Assembly (NCBI RefSeq): GCF_003946865.1
Contig: NZ_QXTH01000004.1
Location: forward strand, 353,860 to 417,859
Source: Antribacter gilvus
GTDB lineage: Bacteria > Actinomycetota > Actinomycetes > Actinomycetales > Cellulomonadaceae
Reading direction: 5' to 3'
DNA length: 64,000 nucleotides
Shown: positions 25,395 to 33,736 of the stretch, piece by piece
Layout of the letters: each line of letters begins with the position of its first letter
How positions within the stretch are numbered: the stretch's first letter is position 1
Program-made: the position numbers and the translations under genes
Notes under the pieces: model-generated
Seen by the model: only the letters and a program-made list of their open reading frames with translations
Told to the model about the DNA's origin: nothing
The model's database searches: none

Positions 25395-25416
25395 ACTGCC
25401 GATCACACGGGCCGGC
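25395..25416. repeat. 22-bp direct repeat, copy 2
   Basis: Identical to 24829-24850. It lies in the divergent region between the kinase start (25369) and the dehydrogenase-ACT start (25471), without the rest of the palindrome, so it looks like a partial or solo copy of the same element. Confidence 0.9.
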
Positions 25417-25470
25417 CACCCGATCCCGCCACCGGACCGGAGCCCCCAGAGCCCGACGTACGCTCGGGGC

Positions 25471-26871
25471 ATGGATGTCGCGGTGCTCGGAGCAACAGGG
25501 GACGTAGGTCGGCAGGTCTGTACCCAGCTCATCGCGAACGGGGTGCTGTCCCCGACCTCGCGGCTGCAGCTGGTCGGCCGTCGCGACGGGGCGAGCGGGA
25601 GCGCGGTCCACGGCCTGCGCACCGACCTGGTCGACGCCTTCGACGAGCGTGCCCCGCTCCTCGACGTGGCGCTCTCGCCGGAGGACGTGGTGGCCGACGT
25701 CGTCGTGGTCGCCGCGGGCGCGACCGCCCCCGCCCGGGTAGGCGCCAGCATGGACCGGGCCCGGCTCGCCGCAGACAACCTTGCCGGCTTCACCGCGTAT
25801 GCCGAGGCGCTCGCCCGGCACGGCTCGGGGCACGAGGTCGTGATCGTGGTGTCCAACCCGGTCGAGCTGGGTGTGGCCGTGTTCGCGGAGGCGCTGGGCA
25901 GGCACCGGGTGATCGGTATGGGCGCCTGGCTCGACACCCTGCGGTTCCGGCGCGAGGTCGCGCTGTCGCTCGGCGTGCGGCGCCACCGGGTGTCGGGCTT
26001 CGCGGGCGGCTTTCACGGCCTGAGCGCCGTCCCCCTCTGGTCGACGGTGCGGATCGCCGGGCTGGACGAGGCGGAGCGGCGGACGGCGGTGGCGGCGCTC
26101 CGCCGAGGCCGCACCCTGGACACGTTCGCCCAGGAGGTGTTGACGGCGGTGGAACGGCTCAACGCCGTCGCCGCGCGCGACATGAGCGAGGCCTTCGCCG
26201 AGGTCGACCTCCTCCCGCCGGACCTGCGCATGGTCGCCCGCCCCACCATGACCCACCAGAGCGGCGCCAAGACGCCTGCGGGGACGGCGGGCGCCACCGT
26301 CGACCTGGTGCGCACCCTCCTCGACGGGCGGGAGATCGTCGTAGCCGGGCAGGTCGCGCTCGAGCGCGAGGTCCTGCTGTCCGACGGCGCCGCGCTGCCG
26401 GGCCGGGTGCAGGGTGTCCCGGTGGTCCTGGGCCCGGAGGGCTGGACGCAGGTGCTCCTCGACCCGCTGGAGCCGGACGAGGAGCGGCTGCTCGCCGCCT
26501 CCGGCCGCGGGATCGACGCGATGCTCGCGTCGCTGCTGCCCGGGACTCCCACGGCTCCCGGGACTCCCGCGAAGGTGGCGCCCGGGATGCCGGCCCGGGC
26601 GGTCGAGAGCGTCCCGGCGTCGGCCCCGGAGACCTGGGAGGTCGACATCGAGGTGGTCGGTGCTGACCAGGTCGGCATCGTCGCCACGCTCACCGCGGTG
26701 TTCGCGACGCGCGGGGTCGCCGTCGACTCTGTCGCGACGCAGGAGCACGCCGGCCGCCTGGGCACCGTGGCCCTGGCATTCCGCGCGGGTGAGCGGCGGG
26801 CACGTTCCCTCGTCCGCACGCTGGAGCGGCTGGCGATGGTGAGCAAGGTCGTGGTGCACCGGACGAGGTGA
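25471..26871 (+). CDS. Malate/lactate dehydrogenase-like enzyme fused to an ACT domain
   Basis: 466 aa; ordinary MDH/LDH are ~310-330. Seen: Rossmann motif GATGDVG (about 7-13), VVAAGA, VSNPVE, the catalytic Asp/Arg pair in LDTLRFR, and GFHG, which keeps the catalytic His while replacing the usual Glu of GEHG by Phe. A Pro/Ala linker (about 355-385) leads to a C-terminal ACT domain (about 390-465) that should bind an amino acid. The ATG is 6 nt after TACGCT, a leaderless start. The gene immediately precedes the glycine riboswitch, suggesting, as inference, an amino-acid-regulated 2-hydroxyacid dehydrogenase tied to glycine/serine metabolism. Confidence 0.78.
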   Translation: MDVAVLGATGDVGRQVCTQLIANGVLSPTSRLQLVGRRDGASGSAVHGLRTDLVDAFDERAPLLDVALSPEDVVADVVVVAAGATAPARVGASMDRARLAADNLAGFTAYAEALARHGSGHEVVIVVSNPVELGVAVFAEALGRHRVIGMGAWLDTLRFRREVALSLGVRRHRVSGFAGGFHGLSAVPLWSTVRIAGLDEAERRTAVAALRRGRTLDTFAQEVLTAVERLNAVAARDMSEAFAEVDLLPPDLRMVARPTMTHQSGAKTPAGTAGATVDLVRTLLDGREIVVAGQVALEREVLLSDGAALPGRVQGVPVVLGPEGWTQVLLDPLEPDEERLLAASGRGIDAMLASLLPGTPTAPGTPAKVAPGMPARAVESVPASAPETWEVDIEVVGADQVGIVATLTAVFATRGVAVDSVATQEHAGRLGTVALAFRAGERRARSLVRTLERLAMVSKVVVHRTR

Positions 26872-26897
26872 CTGTCTCGGCGGGGGGTGCGCCCGGC

Positions 26898-26903
26898 TAG
26901 GAT
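26898..26903 (+). promoter_or_regulatory. -10 box of the gcv operon
   Basis: TAGGAT about 30 nt before the first glycine aptamer. No convincing -35 at 17 nt; TGACTG at 26869-26874 is the nearest candidate. Confidence 0.5.
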
Positions 26904-26930
26904 GTGCCCACAACTTCATGCCGCCAGAAC

Positions 26931-27147
26931 CGCGACGGGAGAGTCCGGCCGCGCCCCACGGGGCAGGGCCGGCGCCGAAGGAGCAAGACCTCCCCGGGAA
27001 TCTCTCAGGCCCACGTACCGTCATGGCGAGGCAACTCTGGAAAGCGGCCCCCGCACGCGCAGCGCGCCGGGGCCCACCGACGGTGCAAGCCGGCGCGTCC
27101 CGTCCTCCTCACGGAGCACCCGACGGACCGGCAAAACTCTCAGGTCG
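26931..27147 (+). promoter_or_regulatory. Tandem glycine riboswitch
   Basis: Two successive glycine aptamers. Aptamer 1 (about 26931-27025) has GGGAGAG, the CCGAAGGAGCAAG core and AATCTCTCAGG. Aptamer 2 (about 27030-27147) has ACTCTGGAAAGC, CCCACCGACGGTGCAAG and AAAACTCTCAGGT. The pair binds glycine and switches on glycine cleavage genes. A GTGCCCGC/GCGGGCAC hairpin at 27153-27170 may be part of the expression platform. The first gene, gcvP, starts at 27252. Confidence 0.93.
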
Positions 27148-27251
27148 ACGTGGTGCCCGCAGGCGGGCACAGTGTCCGAAGACAGAGCGGGGAGGGCTTC
27201 GTACCCGACCCCGCCGTCTCGGACCTCGTTCCGGAGAGCCAGGAGCCCGTC

Positions 27252-30233
27252 GTGACCCAGTACAACCCCGACGTCTTCGCCGACCGTCATCTCGGCCCGC
27301 GCGGGCGCGAGGTCCGCACCATGCTCGACCAGCTGGGCTACGACTCGCTCGACGCCCTCGTCGACGCGGCGGTGCCGAAGACCATCCGTTCCGACCGCCC
27401 CCTGAACCTCCCGGCTGCCCGCAGCGAGGCGGAGGTGCTGGCCCACCTGCGCGACGTGGCGGGCAAGAACGTCGTGAAGCGGCAGATGATCGGCCTCGGC
27501 TACTACGGCACGCACACCCCGCCCGTGATCCGGCGCAACGTCCTCGAGTCCCCCGCCTGGTACACGGCGTACACGCCGTACCAGCCGGAGATCTCGCAGG
27601 GTCGCCTGGAGGCGCTCCTCAACTTCCAGACCGCTGTCGAGGACCTCACGGGCCTCGAGATCGCGAACGCCTCGCTCCTCGACGAGGCGACCGCCGTCGC
27701 CGAGGCCGTCGCCCTCATGTGGCGCGTCTCCCGCGCGGCGGAGGGCTACGTCGTCCTCGACGCCGACCTCTTCCCCCAGTCGCTCGCCGTGGCGCGCGGC
27801 CGCGCGGAGGCCATCGGCCTCCCGGTCGTGGTCGCGGACCTCTCCCAGGGCCTCGCCCAGGCCCTGGCCATGGTGTCCGACGCCGGTGCGTTGCCTCCCG
27901 GCACCATGGTCGGCCTGGTCGTGCAGCAGGCGGGCGCCTCGGGCCGCGTCCTGGACGCGCGCGGCGTCGTCGCCGAGGCCAAGGCCGCAGGCGCGCTCGT
28001 CACGGTCGCGACCGACCTGCTCGCCCTCACGCTCCTCACCTCACCCGGCGAGCTCGGTGCCGACGTCTCGGTGGGCTCCGCCCAGCGCTTCGGCGTCCCC
28101 CTCTTCTACGGCGGACCGCACGCCGCCTACATGGCCGTGAAGAAGGGGCTGGAGCGCCAGCTCCCCGGCCGCCTGGTGGGCGTCTCCGTGGACGTCGACG
28201 GAGCCGCGGGGTACCGCCTCGCCCTCGCCACCCGCGAGCAGCACATCCGCCGCGAGAAGGCCACGTCCAACATCTGCACGGCGCAGGCCCTCCTGGCGAT
28301 CGTGGCGAGCATGTACGCGGTCTATCACGGCCCGGAGGGCCTGAAGGCGATCGCGAACCGGGTCCACACCCACGCGGCATCCCTCGCGGACGGCCTGAAA
28401 GCGGCGGGGATCGACGTCGAGCACGAGATCTTCTTCGACACGATCCGCGCAGAGGTCCCGGGCAAGGCAGCGGACCTGGTGAAGGCAGCGGCGAACGTGG
28501 GCTACAACCTCTACGCCCCGGACGAGAACCACCTCCAAATCAGCTGCGACGAGACCACCACCGAGCACGACGTGGAAACAGTCCTCACGACCCTCACCAC
28601 CACCTGGCACGGTGCGACGCCGCAGGAAGCGGGGAGGGCGGGCGATGTCGGCTCGACGCCGTCAAGCCGTAGCGGAGCGTCCGCGCGAGGAACGAGCCGG
28701 GCGCGTGAGCGAGGCGGCGAGCCGACATTGCCCGCCCTCCCCGCGGAGATAACCCGGACGACGGAATACCTCCAGCACCCCATCTTCCACACCCACCGCA
28801 GCGAGACCAGCATGCTCCGCTACCTCCGCACGCTGAGCGACAAGGACCTCGCCCTCGACCGCACGATGATCCCCCTCGGCTCCTGCACCATGAAGCTCAA
28901 CGCCACCGCCGAGATGGAGGCCATCTCCTGGCCCGGCTTCGCCGACATCCACCCCTTCGCGCCCGCGGACCAGACCCAGGGCTACGCCGAGCTCATCAGC
29001 AGCCTCGAGGCCCAGCTCGCCGAGATCACCGGCTACGCGGCCGTGTCCGTGCAGCCCAACGCCGGGTCGCAGGGCGAGTTCGCCGGCCTGCTCGCCATCA
29101 AGGCGTACCACGCGTCGCGCGGCGAGGCCGGCCGCGACCTCGTCCTCATCCCGGCGTCGGCGCACGGCACCAACGCGGCGTCGGCGGCGCTCGCGGGGCT
29201 GCGCGTCGTGGTGGTCGCCACGGCCGACGACGGCGAGGTGCTCCTGGACGACCTGCGCGCCAAGCTGGAACAGCACGGGCCTCAGGTGGCGGGCATCATG
29301 ATCACCTACCCGTCCACGCACGGCGTCTACGAGGAGCACGTGCGCGAGGTCTGCGACCTGGTGCACGGGGCCGGCGGCCAGGTCTACATCGACGGCGCCA
29401 ACCTCAACGCCCTCGTGGGGCTGGCCCGGCCGGGCGAGTTCGGCGGCGACGTGTCGCACCTCAACCTGCACAAGACGTTCTGCATCCCGCACGGCGGCGG
29501 CGGTCCCGGCGTCGGCCCGGTGGCCGTGGCGGAGCACCTGGTGCCGTTCCTGCCGGGCGACCCCACGCCGGGTGCCGCGCACGGCGAGACCGTGCCCCCG
29601 GTGTCCGCGACCCGCTTCGGGAGCGCCGGGATCCTGCCGATCTCGTACGCGTACGTGGCCCTCATGGGCGGCGACGGCCTGACCGAGGCGACCAAGGCCG
29701 CGGTGCTCACCGCGAACTACGTCGCGTCGCGGCTGGCGGACCACTTCCCCACGCTCTACACCGGTCCGGGCGGGCTCGTGGCGCACGAGTGCATCCTCGA
29801 CCTGCGGCAGATCACCGCGCAGACGGGCGTGACCGCCGAGGACGTGGCCAAGCGCCTCATCGACTACGGGTTCCACGCGCCCACGCTGTCGTTCCCGGTG
29901 GCCGGCACGCTCATGGTGGAGCCCACGGAGTCGGAGGACCTGGCCGAGCTGGACCGGTTCGTCGACGCCATGATCGCGATCCGGGGCGAGATCGACGCCG
30001 TCGCTGCGGGGACGTGGCCGGTCGAGGGCTCTCCCCTGCGGAACTCGCCGCACACCGCCACGTCCGTCACCTCGGACGCCTGGGACAAGCCGTACTCCCG
30101 CGAGGTCGCCGCCTTCCCGGTCCGGGGCCTGCGTGCCGCGAAGTACTGGCCGCCCGTGCGCCGGATCGACGGCGCCAAGGGCGACCGCAACCTCGTCTGC
30201 TCCTGCCCGCCGGTCGAGGCGTTCGCCGAGTGA
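27252..30233 (+). CDS. gcvP: Glycine dehydrogenase (aminomethyl-transferring), P protein
   Basis: 993 aa from GTG 27252, which has AGGAG 6 nt upstream; the longer frame runs through the riboswitch and is not real. PLP-dependent decarboxylation of glycine with transfer of the aminomethyl group to lipoyl-GcvH. Both halves of the fused N/C P-protein are present; the PLP lysine is in LNLHKTF and the glycine-rich HGGGGPG follows. The length exceeds the usual ~950 because of a ~39-residue Arg/Ser/Gly-rich segment between the halves (about 460-498), encoded by a palindromic element at 28629-28744. Controlled by the tandem glycine riboswitch; operon with gcvT and gcvH. Confidence 0.95.
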   Translation: MTQYNPDVFADRHLGPRGREVRTMLDQLGYDSLDALVDAAVPKTIRSDRPLNLPAARSEAEVLAHLRDVAGKNVVKRQMIGLGYYGTHTPPVIRRNVLESPAWYTAYTPYQPEISQGRLEALLNFQTAVEDLTGLEIANASLLDEATAVAEAVALMWRVSRAAEGYVVLDADLFPQSLAVARGRAEAIGLPVVVADLSQGLAQALAMVSDAGALPPGTMVGLVVQQAGASGRVLDARGVVAEAKAAGALVTVATDLLALTLLTSPGELGADVSVGSAQRFGVPLFYGGPHAAYMAVKKGLERQLPGRLVGVSVDVDGAAGYRLALATREQHIRREKATSNICTAQALLAIVASMYAVYHGPEGLKAIANRVHTHAASLADGLKAAGIDVEHEIFFDTIRAEVPGKAADLVKAAANVGYNLYAPDENHLQISCDETTTEHDVETVLTTLTTTWHGATPQEAGRAGDVGSTPSSRSGASARGTSRARERGGEPTLPALPAEITRTTEYLQHPIFHTHRSETSMLRYLRTLSDKDLALDRTMIPLGSCTMKLNATAEMEAISWPGFADIHPFAPADQTQGYAELISSLEAQLAEITGYAAVSVQPNAGSQGEFAGLLAIKAYHASRGEAGRDLVLIPASAHGTNAASAALAGLRVVVVATADDGEVLLDDLRAKLEQHGPQVAGIMITYPSTHGVYEEHVREVCDLVHGAGGQVYIDGANLNALVGLARPGEFGGDVSHLNLHKTFCIPHGGGGPGVGPVAVAEHLVPFLPGDPTPGAAHGETVPPVSATRFGSAGILPISYAYVALMGGDGLTEATKAAVLTANYVASRLADHFPTLYTGPGGLVAHECILDLRQITAQTGVTAEDVAKRLIDYGFHAPTLSFPVAGTLMVEPTESEDLAELDRFVDAMIAIRGEIDAVAAGTWPVEGSPLRNSPHTATSVTSDAWDKPYSREVAAFPVRGLRAAKYWPPVRRIDGAKGDRNLVCSCPPVEAFAE
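28629..28744. repeat. 116-bp palindromic element inserted in frame in gcvP
   Basis: Two 27-nt arms (28629-28655 and 28718-28744) match at 26 of 27 positions, the exception being G/A that becomes a G-U pair in RNA. The 62-nt centre is rich in AGCG and GAGC words. It reads through in frame and adds a low-complexity segment absent from typical P proteins. It has the form of a small non-autonomous palindromic repeat such as a REP/MITE or RPE-like unit. Confidence 0.88.
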
Positions 30234-30262
30234 CGATCCCTGCAGACGAGAGAGAGCCGACG

Positions 30263-31393
30263 ATGGACAAGAAGACCCCGCTCCATGACGAGCACGAGGC
30301 GCTCGGTGCGTCGCTGACCGGGTTCGGCGGCTGGCTCATGCCGCTGCGCTACACCAGCGACCTCGCCGAGCACCGTGCGGTGCGCGCGGCCGCCGGCCTG
30401 TTCGACCTGTCCCACATGGGCGAGATCTGGGTCCGCGGCACAGGCGCCGCGGCCGCCCTCGACCACGCCCTCGTGGGGTCGGCCGCGGCGATCGCCGTGG
30501 GCCGGGCCAAGTACTCGATGATCTGCGCCGAGGACGGCGCCGTCCTCGACGACCTCATCGTCTACCGGACCGGCGACGCGGAGTTCCTCGTCGTGGCGAA
30601 CGCGGGCAACGCGCCGCTCGTCGCGAGCGAGCTCGCGGAGCGGTCCGCCGGGTTCGACGCGGTCGTCGAGGACCGCTCCGACGAGACGGCCCTGATCGCC
30701 GTCCAGGGCCCGCAGGCGGAGGACATCGTGGCCGGCCTGGTCGCGGGCGACGACGTCGCGACGGTGCGCTCGATGAAGTACTACGCGGCGTCGCCCGTCA
30801 CGCTCACGCTGGCCGACGGCGGCACGGTGACCGCCCTCGCGGCCCGCACCGGGTACACCGGCGAGGACGGCTTCGAGCTGTTCGTGCCGTCGTCGTCCGC
30901 CGTGGCGCTCTGGCGCACGCTGCTCGCCGCGGGCGAGCCGCTCGGGCTGGTGCCCGCGGGCCTGTCCGCGCGCGACTCGCTGCGCCTGGAGGCGGGCATG
31001 CCGCTCTACGGGCACGAGCTCGACACGACCACGACGCCCTACGAGGCCGGCCTCGGCCGCGTGGTCCGCCTGGACAAGGTCGGCGACTTCGTGGGCCGGG
31101 CGGCGCTCGAGTCGCGCCGGCACTCGGCGCCGTCGCGCGTGCTCGTGGGCCTGCGCGGGCTCGGCAAGCGCCCCGCGCGTGCGGGGTACCCCGTCGTCGC
31201 CCCGGGCTCCGGCAGGCCTGTCGGGACCGTCACGTCCGGGGCGCCGTCGCCCACGCTCGGCTACCCCGTGGCCATGGCGTACGTGACGCCCGAGCTGTCC
31301 GCGGAGGGCACCGAGGTCGGCGTGGACGTGCGCGGGCGCACCGAACCGTTCGTCGTCGTGCCGCTGCCGTTCTACCGTCGTCCCCAGCACTGA
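30263..31393 (+). CDS. gcvT: Aminomethyltransferase, glycine cleavage T protein
   Basis: 376 aa from ATG 30263. Transfers the methylene group from aminomethyl-GcvH to tetrahydrofolate, releasing ammonia. Seen: GGWLMPLRY near the start, DLSHMGEI, YSMICAEDGAVLDDL and TGYTGEDGFE, all family hallmarks, and the C-terminal barrel domain. A GTG overlapping the gcvP stop is possible but lacks support from family length. Second gene of the glycine operon, 29 bp after gcvP. Confidence 0.95.
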   Translation: MDKKTPLHDEHEALGASLTGFGGWLMPLRYTSDLAEHRAVRAAAGLFDLSHMGEIWVRGTGAAAALDHALVGSAAAIAVGRAKYSMICAEDGAVLDDLIVYRTGDAEFLVVANAGNAPLVASELAERSAGFDAVVEDRSDETALIAVQGPQAEDIVAGLVAGDDVATVRSMKYYAASPVTLTLADGGTVTALAARTGYTGEDGFELFVPSSSAVALWRTLLAAGEPLGLVPAGLSARDSLRLEAGMPLYGHELDTTTTPYEAGLGRVVRLDKVGDFVGRAALESRRHSAPSRVLVGLRGLGKRPARAGYPVVAPGSGRPVGTVTSGAPSPTLGYPVAMAYVTPELSAEGTEVGVDVRGRTEPFVVVPLPFYRRPQH

Positions 31394-31415
31394 ACCCCTG
31401 AAACGAGGAGCCATC

Positions 31416-31787
31416 ATGGCCGAGTTCCCCGCAGCCCTGCGCTACACCGTCGAGCACGAGTGGGTCGACACGTCGAGCCCCGCGGTCGTGGGCGTCACGT
31501 CCGTCGCCGCCGAGGCGCTCGGCGACGTCGTCTACCTGGAGCTGCCTGCCGTGGGCGCCTCCGTCGAGGCCGGCACGGTCATCGGCGAGATCGAGTCCAC
31601 GAAGTCGGTCTCGGAGCTGTACTCGCCGGTGTCGGGCACCGTCGTCGAGGTCAACCAGGCAGCGATCGACGACCCCGCCGTCGTCAACGCCGACCCGTTC
31701 GGTGCCGGCTGGCTCTTCAAGGTCGAGGTCAGCTCGGAGGGCCAGCTGCTCACCGCCGAGGAGTACGGCCAGCACACCGGCCACTGA
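31416..31787 (+). CDS. gcvH: Glycine cleavage H protein
   Basis: 123 aa, the lipoyl carrier of the glycine cleavage system. The lipoylation lysine is in IESTKSVSEL (Lys near 63), with the expected HEWV near the N-terminus and YSPVSG after the lysine. GAGGAG precedes the ATG, 22 bp after gcvT. The L protein (lpd) is not in the window and is normally shared with other dehydrogenases. Confidence 0.96.
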   Translation: MAEFPAALRYTVEHEWVDTSSPAVVGVTSVAAEALGDVVYLELPAVGASVEAGTVIGEIESTKSVSELYSPVSGTVVEVNQAAIDDPAVVNADPFGAGWLFKVEVSSEGQLLTAEEYGQHTGH

Positions 31788-31827
31788 CGGAACGTCAGCA
31801 CAAGTTCTGACCTGCACAGAAGTTTTC

Positions 31828-31856
31828 CGTAGATCGCGTCATGAACGGGATCTACG
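31828..31856. promoter_or_regulatory. Inverted repeat upstream of the LuxR-type gene
   Basis: CGTAGATC (31828-31835) and GATCTACG (31849-31856), a perfect 8-bp inverted repeat spaced by 13 nt, between gcvH and the solitary HTH gene. It could be an operator for that HTH protein or a weak terminator; it has no T run. Confidence 0.5.
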
Positions 31857-31925
31857 TCACTCCTACCTCATAGCAGCAACCATTCGGCCGGACCCCAGTC
31901 CCGGCCGCTGCAGAGGAGGAGCCCC

Positions 31926-32147
31926 ATGAGTGCCATCGAGCTGAACCCGGTCTTTCCCACGCTCACGCGTCGGGAGCAGGTCGTGCTGTCGAACCTCACC
32001 GAGGACGTGACCCTCGAGCAGATCGCCAACCGCCTGTTCGTGACGCGTAACACGGTGAAGTCCCAGGTCCGCAGCGTCTACAAGAAGCTCGGGGTCTCCA
32101 CCCGGGCCGAGGCGGTCGCGATGGCGCGTCGGATGGGACTCTACTGA
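31926..32147 (+). CDS. Stand-alone LuxR-type HTH protein
   Basis: 73 aa consisting almost only of a GerE/LuxR HTH (about 10-70): LTRREQVVL, then LEQIANRLFVTRNTVKSQVRSVYKKLGV. No receiver or ligand domain, so activity must depend on level or on a partner. GAGGAGGAG precedes the ATG. Located 138 bp after gcvH with an inverted repeat between, so it is probably separately controlled and may regulate itself. Confidence 0.85.
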   Translation: MSAIELNPVFPTLTRREQVVLSNLTEDVTLEQIANRLFVTRNTVKSQVRSVYKKLGVSTRAEAVAMARRMGLY

Positions 32148-32242
32148 GCAGCCCGGAGCGCAGCATCTCGGACGGCACCCGCGACGCCCTGTCGCCGGGT
32201 GCCGTCGTCGCGTCCGGGGCATCCCGGTGGCAGACTCACGGG

Positions 32243-32662
32243 ATGCACCAACGACGCCTCGTGGTCGCGGCCGCGATCGTGGACGACCTCGCGAGGCCGA
32301 CGCGGCTCCTGGGCGCACGTCGCGCGCGTCCCGTCGAGATCGCCGGCAGGTGGGAGTTCCCGGGCGGCAAGGTGGACGACGGCGAGTCGCCCACCCAGGC
32401 GCTGCACCGCGAGCTCCGCGAGGAGCTGGGCGTCCGCGTCGAAATGGGGGACGAGCTCCCGGGCCCCGACGACGGTGGCTGGGTCATCACGGACCGGCAC
32501 GTGATGCGGCTCTGGTTCGCGCGCGTGACCGACGGCGACCCGCTCCCGCTCGTGGAGCACGACGAGCTGCGGTGGCTGTCACCGGACGGGCTCGCCGACG
32601 TCGACTGGTTGGACGGCGACCTGCCGATCGTGAAGGCGATCGAGCGCCACCTCGTCCCGTAG
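32243..32662 (+). CDS. Nudix hydrolase, MutT-like (8-oxo-dGTP diphosphatase type)
   Basis: 139 aa. The Nudix box GGKVDDGES...LHRELREELGV lies near residues 36-58 with the REL-EE catalytic glutamates. An N-terminal LVVAAAIV strand and WEFPGG match MutT proteins that sanitise the nucleotide pool, though other nucleoside diphosphate substrates are possible. CAGACT sits 6 nt before the ATG, a possible leaderless start. Confidence 0.88.
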   Translation: MHQRRLVVAAAIVDDLARPTRLLGARRARPVEIAGRWEFPGGKVDDGESPTQALHRELREELGVRVEMGDELPGPDDGGWVITDRHVMRLWFARVTDGDPLPLVEHDELRWLSPDGLADVDWLDGDLPIVKAIERHLVP

Positions 32663-32698
32663 GGCGCGGGTCTGGCGGGTCTGGACCTGCTGGGATCG

Positions 32699-33520
32699 TC
32701 AGGCCGGGACGGCCTGGCGGGCGGCGCGGGCGACCGCGATGCGGTGGCCCAGCGGCACGAACGCGCCGTCCACGAGCACCGGGACCACGTCGGTGGAGTC
32801 CACGTCGGACGCGATCGTCACGTCGTCCACGAAGCCCGTCTCGATGAGCTCGCGGCCGCTGCCGGCGCCCCCGATGGTGTCCGCCGCGTCGTTGGTGCCG
32901 CGCCACAGGGTCACGGCCGCGGCCGTCTCGGGGGAGAGGCGCGTGACGTCGTCGTCCATCATGTCGGCGAGACGGGCCGCGATGGCGCCCGCCGCGAGGT
33001 TGTCCTCGAGGGCGGGACGCAGGGTGTCGTCCGGCCAGCGCTCGCCCGCGGGGACGAGGACCACGTCGTGCGCGTCGTTCGCAGCGAGGTGCGCCGCGGC
33101 GAGCCCGGCGACCGCCGTCGCGTTGCGCAGGCAGCCCACGATGACCAGGGCGCCCCGGCTGGCGATCGTGTGGCAGATCGTCGACGGGTTGGGTGCGGGG
33201 AGCACCAGGCGCTCCGCGTCGAGGTCCATGAGCGACGCGGGCGAGATGCTGAGTCCCTGCTCCCAGCGCGGTCCCGCCAGGGCCGCACGCATGGTGCGGG
33301 CGAGACGGGCCGCCCCGGCCGGGTCGTGGTACGGGAACGGGTAGACGCCCGAGCCCTGCTCACAGGCCACCGTCACCGACGTGGAGAACGACAGGACGTC
33401 GATCACGACCACCAGCGACGACCGTGCGCCGGTCGCGGTGAGGGCGAGGGCGCCGGAGAGTCCCCAGTCCGTGCGGACGCGGGCGGGACGCTGGTCGAAG
33501 GCAGAGGTGGCAGTGCTCAC
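32699..33520 (-). CDS. 2-phosphosulfolactate phosphatase-like (ComB family)
   Basis: 273 aa from GTG 33520, which lies 6 nt after TACCAT on the minus strand (leaderless); 20 more upstream residues are in frame but would precede the transcription start. ComB-family features: VVIDVLSFST near residue 40, NPSTICH, GCLRNATA and an Asp/Asn-rich C-terminus. In methanogens ComB acts in coenzyme M synthesis; actinobacterial homologues have no established substrate. Confidence 0.78.
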   Translation of the reverse strand: MSTATSAFDQRPARVRTDWGLSGALALTATGARSSLVVVIDVLSFSTSVTVACEQGSGVYPFPYHDPAGAARLARTMRAALAGPRWEQGLSISPASLMDLDAERLVLPAPNPSTICHTIASRGALVIVGCLRNATAVAGLAAAHLAANDAHDVVLVPAGERWPDDTLRPALEDNLAAGAIAARLADMMDDDVTRLSPETAAAVTLWRGTNDAADTIGGAGSGRELIETGFVDDVTIASDVDSTDVVPVLVDGAFVPLGHRIAVARAARQAVPA

Positions 33521-33636
33521 GAACGGATGGTAGTGACTTCTTGGGGCAACCTGTTTCGCTGAGGGCGAACAGGGAGGCATTCGCCGGTGAAGATTTGATA
33601 ACGGAACCTTGAAATGCGCCGGATGTCCCGACTAGT

Positions 33637-33660
33637 CCCACGGCCGGGCCCGGCCGTGGG
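33637..33660. terminator. Palindrome downstream of the MFS gene
   Basis: CCCACGGCCGGG followed directly by its complement, a perfect 24-nt palindrome 77 bp past the MFS stop on the minus strand. It could end MFS transcription. No T run. Confidence 0.5.
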
Positions 33661-33736
33661 GACCGGAGGAAGATCACCTACCGAAGGCCCCGAGGCGATC
33701 GCTGGTCGGGTGGGGCTCGACTACCTGCAGTGGGAC

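Noticed and set aside
24878..25416. Zeta-type toxin-antitoxin module
   Set aside because: The P-loop protein is only loosely similar and no small antitoxin gene is adjacent.
30230..30262. GTG at the gcvP stop as start of gcvT
   Set aside because: It would add eleven residues not expected in GcvT; ATG 30263 fits family length.
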